NCBI GenBank assembly: GCA_022361095.1
Contig: JAKSBO010000786.1
Coordinates: forward strand, 1 to 6,811
Reading direction: 5' to 3'
Origin: Desulfobacterales bacterium
Lineage (GTDB): Bacteria; Desulfobacterota; Desulfobacteria; Desulfobacterales; Desulfobacteraceae
Length of the DNA: 6,811 bases
This document shows, piece by piece, positions 1 to 5,501 of this stretch; the stretch's first letter is position 1, and each line of letters opens with the position of its first letter. The notes under the pieces were generated by a model that was given only the letters and a program-made list of their open reading frames with translations, was not told the DNA's origin and did no database searches. Position numbers and translations under genes: made by a program.

Positions 1-933
1 AACGGGGTATCTGATGTCAGTGATATTTCCGTGGGTATTGAGTTTGTCGGCTATCATTATGCGCCTTTAACCCCCAGCCAGTACAGGTCTGCGGGGATGC
101 TGCTGTTTATCCTTAAACGGGTATACGGCCTTGAAGATAAAGACATTTTGACCCATAGTCAGGTGGCATACGGCAAACCCAATCAATGGTTTTCCAAAAA
201 TCACAGGGGGCGTAAACGATGTGCCAAAAATTTTGACCGAACCCTGGCCGGGCTTGGGCCGACCTGGCTGTTTGACCCCGATGTCAGGTCAGGGCTTCTT
301 GCACCGGATCCCATGCTGGCCAAAGTGTTTTATCCTGGGCCCGGTGCTGTTGTTGCTTCCGGGAACAAGGCGTCCCAAGCCCTGGAATCCGATGTCATTT
401 CCAGGCAGAATTCTGCCTGGACCATAGCAGGCGAAGATTATAACGCCCCCGAGACGGTCTATGTTTTGCCCGGGGGAAAAACCCTGCCCGGTCACAGGGT
501 CGCTGCCGTTATAGGCTGGGACCGTCTGCCTGTGGGAACAAAGGTGTTGCTTAACCAGAAGACGGAACAAGTCCGTGACCAGGCCAACAGCATCATAAAA
601 ACCATTTCCGGGCGGATGACGGCCTGGTCCCATGCAGGCGGGGCCTACCATGCAGCGTCCACCATCTATTTTCTTCCATCGGGCAGGAGTTTGGCCGGGT
701 GTGTAATTTCGGACTGGGATGATTTACCCTTAGGCACCCGGTTAGTGGTGGGGTATAAAGGGCCTTTTAATATTACCAAACAAAAAACTGCCTATGGGAT
801 CGCCGGTGCAAAATTTAAAGATCCCGGAACCATTTATCATATTCCGGGGCGGGGGCCGGTCCAGGGCAACGAAGTTCCTGATTTCAGCGATTTACCTAAA
901 GGGACAAGTATTTATATGCCGGTTGCCGGTTGA
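1..933 (+). CDS. N-acetylmuramoyl-L-alanine amidase with C-terminal triple repeat (5' partial)
   Basis: The reading frame is open from base 1 to the TGA at 931-933 (310 residues visible), so the true start lies outside the window. The GTG at 31 is internal. Residues here are counted from that GTG. The first ~100 resemble the second half of an Amidase_2 (AmpD/PGRP/T7 lysozyme-type) domain: a GIEFVGY strand, a YAPLTPSQY helix start, THSQVAYG at 41-48 and HRGRKRC at 58-64. By analogy with the family, His42 and Cys64 should be two of the three zinc ligands; the first His would lie upstream of the window. Such enzymes cut the amide bond between N-acetylmuramic acid and the stem peptide of peptidoglycan. 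A LGPTWLFDPDV segment follows. Residues ~129-292 hold three copies of a repeat I do not recognise, described separately. No signal peptide can be judged because the N-terminus is missing. A terminator sits on the stop codon, so this is the last gene of its transcript. The amidase call is firm; the repeat's role is unknown. Confidence 0.82.
   Translation, partial: NGVSDVSDISVGIEFVGYHYAPLTPSQYRSAGMLLFILKRVYGLEDKDILTHSQVAYGKPNQWFSKNHRGRKRCAKNFDRTLAGLGPTWLFDPDVRSGLLAPDPMLAKVFYPGPGAVVASGNKASQALESDVISRQNSAWTIAGEDYNAPETVYVLPGGKTLPGHRVAAVIGWDRLPVGTKVLLNQKTEQVRDQANSIIKTISGRMTAWSHAGGAYHAASTIYFLPSGRSLAGCVISDWDDLPLGTRLVVGYKGPFNITKQKTAYGIAGAKFKDPGTIYHIPGRGPVQGNEVPDFSDLPKGTSIYMPVAG
415..906 (+). repeat. 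Three tandem ~40-residue protein repeats in the amidase C-terminus
   Basis: Counting from the GTG at 31, the units run over residues 129-170, 198-236 and 254-292. Each follows the same order of landmarks: A-[WY]-x-x-A-G, then T-[VI]-Y, then [LI]-P-G/S, a Gly-containing turn, and finally D/R-L-P-x-G-T. The T-[VI]-Y landmarks are at 142, 211 and 267, and the LPxGT landmarks at 166, 232 and 288. Units are separated by linkers of about 27 and 17 residues. The copies share only scattered residues, so the duplication is old. Position after a peptidoglycan amidase suggests a wall-binding or envelope-targeting module, but this is inference. I do not match it with confidence to LysM, SH3b, SPOR or choline-binding repeats. 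Confidence 0.75.
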
Positions 934-957
934 TGCCGGGGAACCGGCAAATTTTTT
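923..957 (+). terminator. Intrinsic terminator overlapping the amidase stop codon
   Basis: A perfect 9-bp stem (TTGCCGGTT at 923-931 with AACCGGCAA at 942-950) encloses a 10-base loop. It is followed by A and then six T residues at 952-957. The first base of the TGA stop (931) is the last base of the left arm and the other two lie in the loop, so the terminator begins inside the coding sequence. Confidence 0.85.
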
Positions 958-1023
958 CCTCGCCCTGCCTATCACCCCATGGCTTTTGCCAAGCTGCAAA
1001 ACGATTTTTGGTCGAGGCAAGTG

Positions 1024-1039
1024 TTTGTGCCGGCACAAA
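1024..1039. repeat. Perfect 16-bp palindrome
   Basis: TTTGTGCC is followed directly by its reverse complement GGCACAAA with no spacer. The twofold symmetry fits an operator for a dimeric regulator better than an RNA hairpin, because the hairpin would lose its innermost pairs to form a loop. No regulator is identified. Confidence 0.5.
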
Positions 1040-1050
1040 AAACGTAAAAT

Positions 1051-1092
1051 ATTCCAACTGCCTGGAATCCCTGAATGGGTTATGCTATAACC
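1051..1092. repeat. Two adjacent 6-bp hairpins
   Basis: ATTCCA (1051-1056) pairs with TGGAAT (1063-1068) around a 6-base loop. GGTTAT (1078-1083) pairs with ATAACC (1087-1092) around the 3-base loop GCT. Neither is followed by a T run on the plus strand, so they are not intrinsic terminators. Confidence 0.4.
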
Positions 1093-1121
1093 TCTGCGGC
1101 TGTGCCTGGTATGTTTGATGA

Positions 1122-1135
1122 CGTCCGGCCGGACG
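1122..1135. repeat. Perfect 14-bp GC-rich palindrome
   Basis: CGTCCGG is followed directly by CCGGACG. Like the palindrome at 1024-1039 it has no spacer and is symmetric, so it is a candidate protein-binding site. No T tract follows. Confidence 0.45.
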
Positions 1136-1154
1136 CTCCACAATTATATGTAGG

Positions 1155-1194
1155 CCTTCATTGCCGGTCCGGCACCACGCCTTGTAGGCGAAGG
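1155..1194 (+). other. Possible three-way RNA fold
   Basis: TGCCGG (1162-1167) pairs with CCGGCA (1169-1174), which leaves only one base between the arms. CGCC (1178-1181) pairs with GGCG (1187-1190) around TTGTA. An outer helix CCTTC (1155-1159) with GAAGG (1190-1194) could enclose both, with base 1190 shared between alternatives. The arrangement suggests a compact structured RNA or overlapping binding sites. It matches no RNA family I recognise. Confidence 0.25.
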
Positions 1195-1230
1195 TTTCTG
1201 TTTAGTGCCCGGCCGAAAACCGTAAATTAT

Positions 1231-1242
1231 GCCGATTACGGC
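1231..1242. repeat. Small GCCG/CGGC hairpin
   Basis: GCCG (1231-1234) pairs with CGGC (1239-1242) around the tetraloop ATTA. It is the last member of the run of inverted repeats. An alternative pairing, CGTAA (1221-1225) with TTACG (1236-1240), would exclude it, so the two could be mutually exclusive folds. Confidence 0.3.
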
Positions 1243-1399
1243 GTTGGTCTGAAATTTTAAGCCAGAAATACGCCTAGTATTCCAAGGGTTTTTAGTTCAG
1301 CCCGCCGGGGACTTGACAAAGTTTCCAGGGTTTCCTCCAGGTACTATTTAGCCATCGGTTGGACTTTTTTACGGGTCATCATGAAGTACTGAACGATAA

Positions 1400-1428
1400 T
1401 TGACAACGGTTGGATTTTTAAAAGATTT
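1400..1428 (+). promoter_or_regulatory. Weak candidate sigma70-type promoter for the ftsK-like gene
   Basis: An exact -35 consensus TTGACA (1400-1405) is followed at 17 bases by AGATTT (1423-1428), a poor -10 match. Transcription from here would begin about 10 bases before the first possible start codon. It would then favour one of the later starts (ATG at 1459 or 1465) or a nearly leaderless message. The call rests on the -35 hexamer alone. Confidence 0.22.
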
Positions 1429-1446
1429 GGTGTGGGCTGACCGGTT

Positions 1447-3657
1447 GTGGCCGTGTCGATGGAAATGCATACCTACTATTATCCCAGGAAAGTATTATTT
1501 AGCGTGGAAACAAAGAATTACAGTTTAAAAGATAACCTTTTGCGTTTGAAAACCGAATGCGGAGAGTATAAATTTCAGATCAGTGGGGAAACCGGGCAGG
1601 CTGATGCCGAACGTATTGCAAAAGCAATGACCGGTGAAATGGAAAAAGCGGACAATGCTTTAGGCCGGCAGAATAAGCCCAATCCGTATGTCAAGCTGCT
1701 GTTGGCCAACCTGAATCTTGCAGACCGGTATGTCAAACTTGAAAACCGGTATGATGAACTGCTTAGGGCCCATGAAAAGCTCAAAGCATCTCCTGCCAAT
1801 ACTGTCATAGTGCCTGCCGCTCCAGAGCCTGCCTCCTTCAAGTGCAATGAAATACAAACGCCGGTCAGTCAAGATGATGATATGTCCCGGGCGACCCTTG
1901 AGTTTGACCCTGGTGCGCCATCTTTGCCCACTGCCGAAATAAGCGATATTCCCGAATCAGATCCAGAGCCAGATTCAGATATAGATCCAAATCCGGAGCC
2001 GGAGGTGCCCGGTGAAAAAACAGAGGACGAACCGGTCTCCCCCGGGCCCTTGGTGACGCGGGTTCTTGATACCCTGAAAAAAGTCAAAACGGTAGCGTCC
2101 GAACCCGGACCTTTAACGGTACCGGAAAACAAGGAGGAAAGCGGTGACGCTGTCCGGCCTGATTCAATCACTACACCGGAAAAGGCATTATCCCAGGCAA
2201 CTGTTCCGGATACTGATGATGGAAAATGCCGGCGGCCTTCCCTGGATTTTCTTGAAAAGGGAGGCCGGGAAACGGTGGTGGACCATGAGGCCATCAGACG
2301 GGATGCTGAACTGCTGGAACAGAAACTGGGATATTTCGGCATCAAAGGTGAAGTTATGGAGGTGCTGCCGGGCCCTGTGATCACCACCTTTGAATATAAG
2401 CCCGCCCCGGGGATCAAGATCAGCAAGATCGTAAACCTGGCCGATGACCTGGCCCTGGCCTTAAGTGCCTTGAGTATCCGTATCGTAGCCCCCATTCCGG
2501 GCAAAGATGTCATTGGTATTGAGATCCCTAATCCCGCCATGTGCGTTGTGCCTTTCAGGGATATCGTGGGGACGTCCGACTTTGATGACATTAATTCACC
2601 TGCACCCATCTGCCTGGGTAAGGATATTATCGGAAAACCTGTGGTGGTGGGGCTTGAGAAAATGCCCCACCTTCTCATTGCCGGTGCCACCGGAACCGGC
2701 AAAAGTGTGGCGCTCAACGCCATGATCTGCAGCATACTGTATAAATCCCCCCCGGACCGGGTCAAGTTTATCATGATTGATCCCAAGCGCATTGAACTCT
2801 CATTGTTCAACGACATCCCGCACTTGATTACGCCTGTAATCACAGACATGAAAAAAGCCAATATTGCCCTGCAATGGGTGGTCAGGGAAATGGAGCAGCG
2901 GTATGAGAAGCTGGCCCAGCTCCAGGTGCGGAACATTGAGCAGTATAATCAGAAGGTCCGGACCTTGGATATGGAATCCCGCCTGCCGGATCAGGGCGAT
3001 GACGATCAGCCTTTTCCTTATATCGTTGTGATCATTGATGAGCTGGCAGATTTGATGATGACTGCAAGCAAAGATATTGAATTTTCATTGACCCGTATTG
3101 CCCAGATGGCCCGGGCTGCGGGTATCCACATGATTCTAGCCACCCAGCGGCCTTCCGTGGATGTACTTACCGGTATTATCAAGGCCAATTTCCCCACCCG
3201 GATTTCCTTTCAGGTCTCTTCCAAAACAGACTCCAGGACCATTATTGATGCCAATGGGGCTGAAACACTTCTGGGCCGGGGCGACATGCTTTTTGTGCCC
3301 CCGGGCACAGCCCGGCTTAAACGGGTTCACGGTACATATCTGTCCGAGCGGGAATTAGGGGCTATTACAGAGTTTGTCAAAACCCAGGGAAGCCCCGATT
3401 ATATTTCGGAGGTGACCACGGAAAAAGAAGAACCCCAACAGGCCGTGACCATAGACGATGACGAGTATGATGAAAAGTACCAGCAAGCCCTGGACTTTGT
3501 CATGTCAACACGCCAGGCATCCATATCCGGTGTGCAACGGGCCCTACGGATCGGTTACAATCGGGCTGCACGTATCATTGACCTTATGGAAAAACAGGGG
3601 ATTGTCGCGCCTTCCGACGGCGTCAGGCCCCGCCAGGTAATCGGAAGTTTCGACTGA
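1447..3657 (+). CDS. ftsK: FtsK/SpoIIIE DNA translocase, membrane-free, with ZapA-like N-terminus
   Basis: This 736-residue ATP-driven DNA pump probably moves chromosome ends through the closing septum and toward XerCD/dif resolution. Residues ~268-375 form the alpha domain. The motor has Walker A GATGTGKS at 413-420, DPKRIELS at 445-452, Walker B IVVIIDELADL at 526-536 and ATQRPSVDVLTGIIKANFPTR at 565-585. Residues ~675-733 are a complete gamma winged helix (SGVQRAL, IGYNRAARI, MEKQGIV) of the type that reads KOPS DNA polarity signals. The four N-terminal membrane segments usual in FtsK are absent. Residues ~15-113 instead resemble ZapA, including YVKLLLANLNLADRYVKLEN at 81-100. An acidic Pro-rich linker (~115-265) joins the two halves. 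A stop at 1438-1440 blocks upstream extension. Possible starts are GTG 1447, GTG 1453, ATG 1459 and ATG 1465, none with a good ribosome site. The motor call is very firm; the ZapA resemblance was judged by eye. Confidence 0.93.
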   Translation: MAVSMEMHTYYYPRKVLFSVETKNYSLKDNLLRLKTECGEYKFQISGETGQADAERIAKAMTGEMEKADNALGRQNKPNPYVKLLLANLNLADRYVKLENRYDELLRAHEKLKASPANTVIVPAAPEPASFKCNEIQTPVSQDDDMSRATLEFDPGAPSLPTAEISDIPESDPEPDSDIDPNPEPEVPGEKTEDEPVSPGPLVTRVLDTLKKVKTVASEPGPLTVPENKEESGDAVRPDSITTPEKALSQATVPDTDDGKCRRPSLDFLEKGGRETVVDHEAIRRDAELLEQKLGYFGIKGEVMEVLPGPVITTFEYKPAPGIKISKIVNLADDLALALSALSIRIVAPIPGKDVIGIEIPNPAMCVVPFRDIVGTSDFDDINSPAPICLGKDIIGKPVVVGLEKMPHLLIAGATGTGKSVALNAMICSILYKSPPDRVKFIMIDPKRIELSLFNDIPHLITPVITDMKKANIALQWVVREMEQRYEKLAQLQVRNIEQYNQKVRTLDMESRLPDQGDDDQPFPYIVVIIDELADLMMTASKDIEFSLTRIAQMARAAGIHMILATQRPSVDVLTGIIKANFPTRISFQVSSKTDSRTIIDANGAETLLGRGDMLFVPPGTARLKRVHGTYLSERELGAITEFVKTQGSPDYISEVTTEKEEPQQAVTIDDDEYDEKYQQALDFVMSTRQASISGVQRALRIGYNRAARIIDLMEKQGIVAPSDGVRPRQVIGSFD
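1960..2007 (+). repeat. Acidic Asp/Glu-Pro low-complexity tract in the translocase linker
   Basis: Residues 172-187 of the translocase (DPEPDSDIDPNPEPEV) alternate Pro with Asp or Glu. They form the core of a longer Pro/Ser/acid-rich stretch, about residues 115-265. Such tracts are normally disordered. Here it would act as a flexible tether between the N-terminal domain and the DNA motor, like the linker of classical FtsK. Confidence 0.7.
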
Positions 3658-3673
3658 TTGGAGAACTTTATTA

Positions 3674-4486
3674 ATGAATAAGACCGCGCAGCAACGACTC
3701 CCGGTGTTGTCCTTTACAATTATTGTTCTGCCTTTTTATTTAGTATTGCTGTTTTTATCTCCCCTATATTGTTCACCGGCAAAGGCGGCGGATAAAAAAG
3801 CATATAGAAATACATTGCCCTTTTCCGATGGGGAGCAGCTTGTATATCAGATTCGCTGGGAAGAGATTGACGCCGGTGTTGCGGTTTTTGATCTCCTTAA
3901 CGTGACAGACATCAACAAAGAACCTTGCCGGCATTTCTCATTGCAGGTGCAGACCTCTCCATTGGTCGATGTTTTTTATAAAGTCCGGGATCAATATGAT
4001 GCGTATACAAACCTTGCCTTTGACCGTTCAATGCGTTACATCATAAAAAAGACCGGCAGCGAACAACGGGATATCCTTGTCCGGTTTGACTGGAAACAAG
4101 GTGTCGCAGAATATTCGAACTTCAATGCTGTCAAAAAGCCGATACCGATTCCACCCGGCACATTTGATCCGCTGGCCGCATTTTATAAACTGCGCGGGAT
4201 GGAACTCGGCAGCAAAAAGGAGATCAAATTTCCCATCACCGACGGGAAAAAATGCTTTATGGGCCGGGCAAAGGTTCTGGGGCAAGCGACCATAACATGT
4301 TTTAACACGACCTATGATACCTATGTGATTGAGCCTGAGCTTATCCATTTCGGCGGGGTGTTTGAAAAAAGTGATAATCCGAATTTGCGTTTATGGATTA
4401 CCAGGGATGACAGGCGGTTGCCGGTTCGTATACAGGCTCAGGTTATTGTGGGGTCAATCATTGGTGAGCTTGTTTCCGTAAAATGA
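3674..4486 (+). CDS. Exported DUF3108 domain protein
   Basis: This 270-residue protein has an N-terminal signal peptide: Lys/Arg near the start, a long hydrophobic core (~11-30) and a likely signal peptidase I site after AKA (36-38). The mature part fits DUF3108. FSDGEQLVYQIRWEEIDAGVAVF (50-72) matches the family opening (PF..GE.L.Y.I.W..I.AG.A), and SPLVDVFYKVRDQYDAY follows at 95-111. FDPLAAFYKLRGMELG (164-179) and LWITRDDRRLPVRIQAQVIVGSIIGEL (240-266) match the later conserved blocks. The family is periplasmic or outer-membrane associated; its biochemical function is not established. GGAG at 3660-3663 lies 10 bases before the ATG. The gene starts 16 bases after the translocase stop, so the two are probably co-transcribed. 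In some relatives I recall a lipoprotein carrier gene in this position after ftsK, so an envelope role is plausible but unproven. Confidence 0.85.
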   Translation: MNKTAQQRLPVLSFTIIVLPFYLVLLFLSPLYCSPAKAADKKAYRNTLPFSDGEQLVYQIRWEEIDAGVAVFDLLNVTDINKEPCRHFSLQVQTSPLVDVFYKVRDQYDAYTNLAFDRSMRYIIKKTGSEQRDILVRFDWKQGVAEYSNFNAVKKPIPIPPGTFDPLAAFYKLRGMELGSKKEIKFPITDGKKCFMGRAKVLGQATITCFNTTYDTYVIEPELIHFGGVFEKSDNPNLRLWITRDDRRLPVRIQAQVIVGSIIGELVSVK

Positions 4487-4545
4487 CGGCGCATAGCTGA
4501 CAGCGATATGAGGACATGCCATAAGTTAAGAACCGGGATTTATTT

Positions 4546-4557
4546 AGGGGAGGGGAG
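4546..4557 (+). promoter_or_regulatory. Purine-rich ribosome binding site of the CDF transporter gene
   Basis: AGGGGAGGGGAG contains a doubled GGGGAG-type Shine-Dalgarno motif and ends 11 bases before the ATG at 4569. It supports that start. The 82-base gap to the preceding gene holds no clear promoter or terminator. Confidence 0.6.
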
Positions 4558-4568
4558 CAGATAATTTA

Positions 4569-5468
4569 ATGGTCCAGCGCCGACAACAGACATTAGACAA
4601 TAAAGATTTCCAGACCGCCCGGTACTGGGCGGTTGTCGGGTTTGTGGGGAATTCGGGGTTAGCGGTTCTGAAAGGCTGGGCTGGTATTGTGTCAAACTCC
4701 AGTGCCATGATTGCCGATGCCGTTCATTCCGCCTCGGATATTTTTGCCTCCGTGTTTGTCTATATCAGTTTAAAAATCGCCCAGAAACCGGCAGATAAAG
4801 AACATCCTTACGGCCACGGCAGGGCGGAGGTGATTTCAACCCTGGTGGTGGTGGGCATGCTGGTCGCCGCAGGTGTCGAGATTATTAGAACCGCCATCGC
4901 AACCATCCGGCATGGATCTCTCAGTGCCCCGGGAGATGTGGCCGTATATGTGGCGATTTTATCTGTTATTATCAACGAACTGATGTACCAGTTCACATAC
5001 AGGGCCGGGGTGAAGACGAACAGTCCATCAACCATAGCCAATGCCATGGATAACCGGTCCGACGCCTTTTCTTCCATTGCCGCGCTGATCGGTATTATCG
5101 GTGCCAAGTTAAAATATCCTGTTCTTGATCCCATTGCCGGTATTGTGGTGGCCCTGTTCATATTCAAGATGAGTTATGGTATTGCCATGGACGCAGTGGG
5201 GCAGATCATGGATGAATCCGTGGGTGAGAAAAAAAATCAGGAGGTGAAGGCGCTTGCACTCACCGTCAACGGGGTAAGAAACGTCCATGGCATACGGGTT
5301 CGCCAAAGCGGTGCGGTCTTTCTTGTGGACCTGGACATTGTGGTGGATCCAAAGATTACTGTGGAAATGGCCCATGAGATCGGCGAGTCGGTCCGTGAGA
5401 TGATCCGGGTGCAGATGGATAAAGTCAGTGATGTCCGGGTGCACATTGACCCCTCGGATCTTCACTGA
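4569..5468 (+). CDS. Cation diffusion facilitator (CDF) family metal transporter
   Basis: This 299-residue inner-membrane antiporter should export a divalent metal (Zn, Fe, Mn or similar) in exchange for protons. Six membrane segments are visible at about 19-40, 44-70, 88-110, 124-143, 157-180 and 185-205. A cytoplasmic C-terminal domain (~212-299) follows, with GVRNVHGIRVRQSG at 235-248 and VSDVRVHIDP at 286-295. The TM2 site is H53-x-x-x-D57 (ADAVHSASD) and the TM5 site is D161-x-x-x-D165 (NAMDNRSDAFSS). The family signature HPYGHGR is at 79-85. His240, His269 and His292 are candidate ligands of the regulatory C-terminal domain. The length is normal for the YiiP/MamB-like group. The TM5 site carries Asp where zinc exporters usually carry His, so the substrate should not be called zinc on family membership alone. 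It lies downstream of the DUF3108 gene and may share its transcript. Confidence 0.92.
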   Translation: MVQRRQQTLDNKDFQTARYWAVVGFVGNSGLAVLKGWAGIVSNSSAMIADAVHSASDIFASVFVYISLKIAQKPADKEHPYGHGRAEVISTLVVVGMLVAAGVEIIRTAIATIRHGSLSAPGDVAVYVAILSVIINELMYQFTYRAGVKTNSPSTIANAMDNRSDAFSSIAALIGIIGAKLKYPVLDPIAGIVVALFIFKMSYGIAMDAVGQIMDESVGEKKNQEVKALALTVNGVRNVHGIRVRQSGAVFLVDLDIVVDPKITVEMAHEIGESVREMIRVQMDKVSDVRVHIDPSDLH

Positions 5469-5469
5469 C

Positions 5470-5492
5470 GGCGATAACGAAACCATACCGCC
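5470..5492. terminator. Weak candidate bidirectional terminator between convergent genes
   Basis: In the 33 bases between the two convergent stop codons, GGCGATA (5470-5476) and TACCGCC (5486-5492) form a stem. Read from the minus strand it has seven pairs with one G-U; read from the plus strand the same position is an A-C mismatch. Only TTTAAATT follows on the plus strand and no T run follows on the minus strand. Its main support is its position. Confidence 0.3.
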
Positions 5493-5501
5493 TTTAAATT
5501 C

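Larger units (their letters stand above)
958..1446. other. Gene-free region rich in inverted repeats, upstream of the ftsK-like gene
   Basis: No reading frame in these 489 bases looks like a real protein. The short open frames lack ribosome sites, domain signatures or hydrophobic stretches, and no tRNA T-loop or acceptor pattern was found. The left half (1024-1242) is packed with short perfect inverted repeats, listed individually. The right half (about 1243-1446) is plainer. It contains two exact TTGACA hexamers (1313-1318 and 1400-1405) and no strong hairpin. The stretch presumably carries the promoter and leader of the downstream translocase gene. Confidence 0.6.

Noticed and set aside
31..933. 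GTG at 31 as the true start of the amidase
   Set aside because: The frame is open back to base 1 with plausible amidase residues before it, and the catalytic domain would otherwise lack its first half.
958..1260. Small protein genes in the gene-free stretch (for example 1075-1260 plus, 892-1143 minus)
   Set aside because: They overlap one another and the hairpins, lack ribosome sites and have no recognisable composition or motif.
1313..1347. Promoter built on TTGACA at 1313 with TACTAT at 1342
   Set aside because: The 23-base spacing is too long for a sigma70 promoter and no acceptable -10 occurs at 16-18 bases.
934..1446. Remnant of the missing FtsK membrane domain upstream, lost by frameshift
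   Set aside because: No frame in this stretch encodes the hydrophobic helices expected of the 4-TM domain, and a strong terminator precedes it.
958..1446. tRNA or other standard RNA gene
   Set aside because: I looked for the cloverleaf arms and the T-loop consensus and found none; the hairpins do not fit a tRNA layout.
1869..2936. Long antisense open frame of 355 codons opposite the translocase gene
   Set aside because: It lies wholly opposite a confident gene. Its product is Ser/Arg-rich without domains or a ribosome site, as expected of a mirror frame in a codon-biased gene.
5109..5486. Antisense frame opposite the end of the CDF gene
   Set aside because: It is His-rich because it mirrors the CDF codons, shows no domain, and overlaps a firm gene.
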